In this document: positions 34,641 through 40,785 of the stretch, one piece after another
Numbering within the stretch: the stretch's first letter is position 1
Layout of the letters: each line of letters begins with the position of its first letter
Assembly (NCBI GenBank): GCA_910592005.1
Contig: CAJVPP010000203.1
Span: 1 to 40,785 of the forward strand
Source: Funneliformis mosseae
Taxonomy: Eukaryota > Glomeromycota > Glomeromycetes > Glomerales > Glomeraceae
Length of the DNA stretch: 40,785 nucleotides
Reading direction: 5' to 3'
The notes under the pieces: generated by a model
Databases searched by the model: none
Seen by the model: the letters and a program-made list of their open reading frames with translations, nothing else
Told to the model about the DNA's origin: nothing
Program-made: the position numbers and the translations under genes

Positions 34641-35430
34641 ATAGTAACTGCTTTTTTTTGTTTTTAATCTATTTACATGATAAATCTATATTGTTAGTAT
34701 TAGCTTTCTATAGCTGTTTAAATATCTGATTGTATGTTGAGGATGCTGACCTTCTGTGCCTGATTGAGTGCTAGATTCTATGTTGAAGTGCTTTTCCTTT
34801 ACGTCTATTTGGTACCTTTCTAAATGCTGAAATCATGTAATTTAGAATTTTCAAAAAGTTTGACTTTTATATTCTATGAAATATCTATATTGACCGTTTG
34901 CAGATTTTTTCGTATAAAATATTGTTGAAAATTGGCTGATCTTTTAGACATATGATTTGAGGATCCAGCTTGACACCATGATAGTATCTCTATAGTGTTC
35001 TGGAACTATTATAGAACTGGAAAGAAACCAGAGTATTTCTATTAGTTTGTTAGTTTTAGGCTAACTTGAATGCCTACCCAAAGATCTGGCCAGTCTATTT
35101 GATTGCCAGAAGTATACCATTTCGCAATCCAACTATTACCTATTAGTTGCCAATATGTGTATACTGATTTTGCATTCTGAAGTTAGAGGTGCAATATGTA
35201 TTATCTTAGCCTAAACCTTTTTAATTACCAGAAGTGCACTATTTTGCAATTCAACTATTGCTTATTTGTTGCTGGTATAATAACAAGATATTGTAAGCAC
35301 TTCTGAAGCCCAATCATGTTTTAATCTAGGTTGAGACAATGAGTATGCTAATTTTTGAGTGTTTCTAGTATCCTTAGTAAAAGTAAAGTTTTAGGAAAAA
35401 AAATCGAAACTTATCATATAGTACATATAT
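34641..35430. repeat. LTR-like or leader DNA with an internal duplication
   Basis: No gene. Blocks at about 35098-35182 and 35218-35307 are diverged copies (both run from an ATT-CCAGAAGT start through GCAAT-CAACTATT to TTCTGAAG). They precede the retroelement-like frames. I could not identify a matching second LTR downstream. Confidence 0.4.
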
Positions 35431-35437
35431 ATAGTAT

Positions 35438-35877
35438 ATGTATAAGGATTCTTCCTATTCATCTGAGTCTTCTGAAGATTCTGACTCAGTTGAAATAATT
35501 GAGGTAGGAGAGGATGTACCTTATAAGCAACGAAAGAGAGCATGACCAAGAAAGGTTAAAATAAAGAAAGCAGATATTTTTTGAGAGGATCCCAGAAATT
35601 TTTGATCAAAGATATTAAGTTTAATACATAAATAATTAAAATAAAAAGTGATCAAAAGCATTTGATATCTTTATCCAATATCCTGCCCAAGTCTACTTCG
35701 TCTGAAACTAGTTCATCTGAATCAAGCTCATCCAAGAATAGTTCATCATCTGAATCAAGCTTATCTAAGAGTAGTTCTTCTGAGACTAGCTTATCTAAAT
35801 CCAATTCATCTAATTCTAATATTGATGAAATAGTAAATATGATTAAGCAACAAAGGATTTGGAAGCGTATAGCCTAA
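35438..35877 (+). pseudogene. Serine/acid-rich frames of a decayed retroelement
   Basis: A 35-codon frame starting at 35438 (MYKDSSYSSESSEDSDSVE start) ends at TGA 35543-35545 in a basic KQRKRA segment. A second Ser-rich frame runs 35662-35877 with repeated SSETSSSES-like words. Such low-complexity segments are common ahead of protease in decayed Ty3/gypsy polyproteins, but on their own they are not diagnostic. Confidence 0.4.
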
Positions 35878-36000
35878 AGGAAAGATCAGAAAAAAATGCA
35901 TATAATAAAAATAAGGCTAATAAGCTATCTGATAAATGCTAGTTTAGAGTGATGATAGAGGTTTATTTTTTATTTTGAATATTATATACCATAATAAAAA

Positions 36001-36410
36001 ATGATGATTGTGAATTGTGTAGTCAAAGAAAATATCCCTATTGAGGCATCAATTGATACGTCTACTGATGTAAATTGTATTAGCCAAAAATATATTAGTG
36101 AATTAGAAATTACATATTCCAATAAAAGTAATAGCATTGTAACTCTGGATATATCCTATTTCACATTAGGAAAAGTCAATCTACATATTAGTTTTGAAGA
36201 TAGTAAGAAGCATAAAAGTACACTCATTGAATTTATAGTTCCTGGACTAGATTAGTCTGATTATTTTCCTGATTTAGTATTGGGAATACCGTGATTGCAA
36301 AAAAATAGTGCAAATTTTAATATAAATAATTCATTACTAACCATAGATGATAATTTTACAATTCCATTCAAAAAAGTAGACTATATTTTGATATTATCTG
36401 ATAGTAAAAT
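36001..36410 (+). pseudogene. Decayed retropepsin-like aspartyl protease of a Ty3/gypsy element
   Basis: The frame 36001-36255 encodes ASIDTSTDVNCISQKYI, which fits the retropepsin active-site region (D-T/S-G followed by a hydrophobic turn), though the Gly is replaced by Ser. After an in-frame TAG the frame continues with SDYFPDLVLGIP, matching the second conserved block near the end of such proteases, then meets a TGA. The protein is therefore broken and catalytically doubtful. About 250 bases of no clear coding follow. Confidence 0.65.
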
Positions 36411-36510
36411 CTAAACTATAACTGATTTTTCCAGTCTAACCTATAGTCTGAAATGATCGTGTATTACTAGCCTATTTTTTTGATTAAAATATCTTTTAAC
36501 CATATAAAGA

Positions 36511-36813
36511 ATGCATATAGTTAATTTGTTAGAACAACTTTTGCCAGAGTTAATACCATTTATTGTAAAGGACCTTTCAAATCAGAATCTAAAAAAAATT
36601 CGCAATATAATTGATACATGGCAAAGTGAGGCAAATCTTGAATGGTCCAAAAGAAAGACTCTTTTCGATTTTCATACTATGTCATTGGTTCAAGACAAAA
36701 ATACAGTCAAGGATTTTTATTTAAAACTGGAAGAGTATAACAAGAGTTTCAGCTATAGTGAAAAATTTCTTAAATGCGTATTATTAAAAGATTATCAAAT
36801 GAGAATAGAATAA
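36511..36813 (+). pseudogene. Possible gag-like fragment
   Basis: A 100-codon frame, helical and charged, with a KDFYLKLEEYNKSFSYSEKF segment that recalls retrotransposon capsid helices. The order protease then gag is not the normal polyprotein order, so this may belong to another element or to the following pseudogene. Family assignment is weak. Confidence 0.35.
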
Positions 36814-36903
36814 AAGTTCTTATGGATGATTTCAGTATAACCTACATTTTTTACTGATTTGAATACTAATATATTGAGTATAAAAATATTATAGTAAGTT
36901 GAT

Positions 36904-37443
36904 ATGCAATCTGAAATAGATTTATTGAGGCAATGTATTGTCGAGCTTGATCTCAGAAATGCGGAACCTATAAAGCAGATTATGGAAGAGAATAACAGAC
37001 ATGATGCTAGGCTTGAAGAGTTTGAGAATAGAATTCTAAAACTAGAGCAGAATCAGGCAGAAAGAGAATCTAAGAAAAATCGCAAATTCCAGATTAGATG
37101 CATCTAGATAGCTAAGAAAGTTCTTAACGAAGAACCTGTAGTTGAATATTGACCATCTTTCTTGAATGGATTAGAACTTGATGCCTTTTTCCAAAAATAT
37201 CGAATTGCATTGGAGGTGTAAGGGGCTCAGCATCGGCTTTATAGCACTAGCTGGTATAAGGATGTTAAAAAACTTGAAGATATTGTTAATCGTGATCGGC
37301 AAAAACGATGCATATGTCAAGATAATGGAATTTCCCTTCTTGAAGTATGGTACGACGAAAAACCCGAAATCGTTATTCCAGAAAGGATACGAAAAATTAA
37401 GGAGTTTGTTTGTCTAGCATCTAAAAATTTCAATCTCCTATAA
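36904..37443 (+). pseudogene. Coiled-coil plus nuclease-like (PD-(D/E)XK/VSR-type) protein, three in-frame stops
   Basis: One continuous frame of 179 codons carries stops at 37105 (TAG), 37150 (TGA) and 37219 (TAA). The first 67 codons are a heptad-rich coiled coil (SEIDLLRQ, then a glutamate-rich stretch and KLEQNQ). After the second stop, a compact domain begins with ELDAFF, then EV-stop-GAQHR, RDRQKRCICQDNG and SLLEVWYDE. The pattern (acidic residue before a strand, E-x-x-G-x-Q-H, D-x-x-K/R, Leu-Leu-Glu) recalls short endonuclease folds such as VSR or DUF559, and the family is abundant in Rhizophagus as I remember it. Each stop is one transition from a sense codon. No intron explains all three. 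Confidence 0.7.
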
Positions 37444-38274
37444 TCAATAACGTTATAATACATGTAATTCATTATTCTCAAAGAGAGATTCACATATTCT
37501 ATTTGCTAGTAAATTTCAAATTGACTCTAATCAATCCAACCGGTGTTGGAAATCCGCCTTGGACATGCGCTTTCTGAAGAGTTAAGATGGAGACGTTTTC
37601 AAATATAGGAATTTTTCCTACGACGATCGGATAAATAAACGTGAGACCGACCTGAAATGATTCTTGGATACTGGTGTGTAATAATTAGTGTTTAGGATTC
37701 ACAAAGAACCCGTGACTGATAATCTTGATACTAAACCACCCGTAGTCTTTCAATTGTGAAACTAATTGAGTTAGAAATGCGATTTTTGTTATTATAATCG
37801 CATGATAATTATTCATCGCCACGCTTCATTCTATTTATTTATTATTTTGTGTAATAAATATATCGTATGCTTTTGTGCACTTTATAATACCTTTTTAAGT
37901 TATTTTTTTTGGTGAGAAAAAATGGATACTTTTTATGCGGGCTTATAATAGTTAATTAATAGATAACATCGAAAAAGGGTTAGAAAAACTAATGATTATT
38001 ATATAAATTATATTAGGTATTAAACTAACCAAAAGTTGAAAAATTAAGGTCACCTGATAAGCGATGTAGCACAAAAGCTTTTCAGCATTCTTTTCTCCAT
38101 ATATAGTATATTTTATTCAACGAAAAGAAAAAAAAAAGTTTGATTCGCAATTTTACGACCGCGCAGTAAATATAAGTAAGATAGATTACCAATTTCTATT
38201 CTCTAACCTATTCTAGTTGTTTTTCCATTGTTTTGAAACACCCTAACCTAAATTGGTATTATCTGCAGTAAAAA
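37444..38274. other. Intergenic region upstream of the Crinkler-like gene
   Basis: No supported gene. The composition at 37480-37640 is more mixed and may be part of the older repeat. The leader just before 38275 contains CCCTAACCTAAATTGG and a CTGCAG next to the ATG. Confidence 0.5.
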
Positions 38275-39778
38275 ATGTCCAACGAAGAAAAGAAAGAGTT
38301 TGAATTTATAGAACGGCCAGGCTCCCCAAATAAACGTCCTCAAGGTTCTCGTCCAAGTTCTCGTTCAATAAAGATGTGGGTCCTGTTTGAGGGCGACGAA
38401 GATGCCGAGAAGTTTGTTTTTAAAGATGATGATTTTGCAAATATGGATGAGTTTTCAAAAGCGGATTTGGATGACTTTAAGAAAGTTCTTCGCGAGCATT
38501 ATCCTTTTCTCAAGAGTATTGAAAATAAACTGATTGCGCTTTTTGATGAAAGTCTCGAACGTCTTGATCCAAGAACCAACCTTAATTCCCTAGATGTTGG
38601 CAAAGATTCAGACACAACAATAATTGTTCGCTACCCGTTGTCCCGTTTGAGCAGTAAGTAAATTCGTTTTTCATACTTTTTTTTCCTATAATGTCTAGTA
38701 CTCATTCGTTCATTGGTCTTCTCTTCAGTCAAAGTGAATCTTAGGTTTGTGAATAACAAAAAGGAAGTGTGTAAGATCAAGCATACAACTGGTTCATTCA
38801 ATATGTTGCAAGTTGAGGCTAAATCAAAGTTTGAGAGTTTAGCTGATTGTAAACTGAACGACATTTATTTTGAACATCAAGAGGAAGAAATAGAAAATGC
38901 GTATCATTTTGAACTTCTAGTTGAGAAATTTAAAGAAGAGGGCAAAAATGAACTTAGTTTAGATCTAAAGGTTCTAATCAGGAACCGAAAATCTTTTGGC
39001 GATTGGAAGCTCGAGGAAGTTTTGAAAAATATTTACAATTATAAAAGCAGTATGCTTGAATTGGTGTCAGATGATTTCAATTTGGAGGATCTCCCCCAAT
39101 TATCTCCAACACTTAGCGATGAAAAACTGAACACGATTGTCGAGCAACTTAAAGTTAAGGAATCTGTGTTTGATAACACTAATACTAATGAAGCTACAGC
39201 CCGAGAGTTTATTTCGGTCATTTTGGTCAATGCAATCTATTTTTTCAAAAAAAATATTGATAATACAGCAACGTTAATGGTGGAAAGACAACTTTTAGGA
39301 AGTCACGGTTACGGACCTTTGGACTTTGTAGTAATGATACAAAAATTTTTTCTCTTAATAACGGAGGCCAAACCGAACGAACCCGGGAAGGGCATCGCCC
39401 AAAATCTGGCACAAATAGATAGTGCGTACGAGGTAATGTTTTTATTTTAACCTTCCTAAGTTAAAACAATACTAAGAAATTCCCTATATTCAGATGTTAG
39501 AAAAACGAAAATTTGGCCAAGCAGATATTGAATACGAATCCATGGAAACAATGCCAATAATTGGCATCGTAACAACTGGAAGACAGTGGATTTTCATCCG
39601 CCATACTTGTCACGCTGGATCCAGACGACTTGAGGTGTCTAAAACAATTGAATGTAAACTTACAGGAAATAATGTGAAAGATGATATAAATGTAGTAGTT
39701 TCTTATGTTATTCGACTGTTAAAAGCACTAGTTGGAGAATTAGAGCAACGAAAATCAAAACGTTCACGTATGGGTTAG
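38275..39778 (+). CDS. Crinkler-like protein with PD-(D/E)XK-type domain, 455 residues
   Basis: Three exons: 38275-38653, 38729-39432 and 39494-39778, with introns of 75 and 61 bp (GTAAGT...TTCAG; GTAATG...TTCAG). After a Ser/Pro/Arg-rich leader (1-32), residues 33-125 resemble the ubiquitin-like N-terminal module of Crinkler (CRN) proteins, ending in a VRYPLS-type boundary. A second, weaker module may start at 127. The C-terminal half contains ERQLLGSHGYGPLDFVV (Asp325), then LLITEAK (Glu339, Lys341) and KGIAQNLAQ. Asp followed by Glu-x-Lys is the PD-(D/E)XK nuclease pattern found in CRN-type effectors. The next exon adds PIIGIVTTGRQWIF. No signal peptide is visible. The basic end (KSKRSR) could be a nuclear signal. 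CRN proteins act in nuclei of host or competitor cells; a role here is inference. Confidence 0.82.
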
Positions 39779-40785
39779 AAAATAAATAAAATATTAACAA
39801 AGTTCGCCACATCGGGCTTATGTTTTAGCTTATAAATAAACAAAGTTATACGCAATGTATTTTCTGCTTTCAATAATAAATATGTAAAAAATGACATTTA
39901 CTAACCCACAGATTGATTTGTTCTTGTAAATTAATCATCATTTGGGGGTGTTGTGGGAATAATCGAAATAATGATACCGAAAATTCTGAAACAGCAAAAA
40001 TTTCGTAAATGCACCATCTATATCTCAAGTCACTCAGATGCTGACTATGAGGATGACCCTTGAGAGAAGGAGATCGAAGAGGCTCTTGAGGAGAAATTCC
40101 GGGCTTTTGAGGGAGGAAACATTACCAAGTTCTCATAATTCTGATGATGATGCCTCCGATTCCGATGATAGACTCGAATCACCCGATCCATATTCTCGGG
40201 ATCTCAGCATCAGCAATGGTCCGTAGTAATCGGTAAGTAATACATAGACCTATCACCTGAAATGCGCAGTGCGATCTTGCCGATAGAATAGGTGCTGTGC
40301 GACGTGAAGCGTATATATATATATTTTTTTTAACGAACGTTAAATCTTTTTTTTTCCCGAAACAAATATGCAAATAGGACCAGCATACCCACAACATCTT
40401 GCAGTATGAAGAAGTGCCAGAATTTCCTAAGATAAGTTCGAGTGGTGTTGGTTTGAAATAAGACCGGCACCATTAGCGGTTGTTTCGCAAATAAAAAATT
40501 TTTAACACTTCATACGATCACATAACTTATCTCTATATGCTATTATTTTTATGCTCGCATACTAATGCAGGGTAATTTCAGAATTGGGATCAGCAAATTA
40601 ATAGATAGGATTACCATATTTGTTCCAGGAAGAGAAGTTATAGTGTCAACATAAATAATGCGCAGTAATATTATGGTAATCGTTACATGTATCACGGGAA
40701 CAAGCAACTGCGCAAAATAATTTATTCTCAAACTTTCTCGCACATTCTCAAAAATATGTATAGCCCCTTGATGATCTTTACATAT
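39779..40785. other. Right flank with a possible frameshifted relic
   Basis: At about 40025-40226 two plus frames complement each other. One reads SDADYEDDP, stop, then an EIEEALEEKFRAFEGG-like acidic helix. Another continues with SHNSDDDASDSDD. Joined by frameshift they look like one acidic low-complexity protein, probably a transposon-gene relic. The rest shows no gene. The window ends without cutting a recognised gene. Confidence 0.4.

Overview
The window looks like nuclear DNA of an arbuscular mycorrhizal fungus, most likely a Rhizophagus-type Glomeromycotina. The reasons are: very AT-rich intergenic DNA with long homopolymers; short (61-136 bp) GT-AG introns; an expanded-family kinase with a CxxC...CxxC N-terminus; a Sel1-repeat protein; a Crinkler-like protein with a PD-(D/E)XK-type motif; an 'EVxGAQH' nuclease-like relic; and many short inverted-repeat elements. 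This assignment comes from gene style and recognised families, not from a search.

Layout. 1-2.9 kb: AT-rich desert with one long hairpin. 3.1-4.6 kb (-): four-exon delta-9 fatty-acid desaturase with a C-terminal cytochrome b5 domain. 6.3-11.0 kb (+): two-exon gene for a 1525-residue protein with a helical N-terminus, a pseudokinase, a ~600-residue modular repeat array and Sel1-like repeats. It converges on galactokinase (11.1-12.6 kb, -). Galactokinase is divergent from a 933-residue pentatricopeptide-repeat protein (13.0-15.8 kb, +), and a scrap of Ty3/gypsy reverse transcriptase lies in the shared promoter region. 17.5-17.9 kb (+): two-exon gene for an unrecognised basic 89-residue protein. 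19.7-19.9 kb: foldback element. 20-25.7 kb: desert with almost no open frames, containing a short TA-flanked inverted-repeat element and a possible coding relic. 26.0-27.1 kb (+): three-exon SAM-dependent methyltransferase with an N-myristoylation-type start. 29.7-31.9 kb (-): eight-exon protein kinase whose tail is built from five frame-neutral micro-exons. 32.8-33.1 kb: complete MITE-like element, with a damaged relative at 29.0-29.4 kb. 34.3-37.4 kb: 19-bp satellite, duplicated LTR-like DNA, retropepsin-like and gag-like relics, and a stop-riddled coiled-coil/nuclease-like pseudogene. 38.3-39.8 kb (+): three-exon Crinkler-like gene.

The genes do not form a pathway. They are separate eukaryotic units (lipid desaturation, galactose metabolism, probable mitochondrial RNA handling, signalling, methylation, effector-like) set in decayed transposon DNA. 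Exon structures were worked out by eye from reading frame, splice consensus and phase. All listed multi-exon models join in frame, but no transcript evidence was available.
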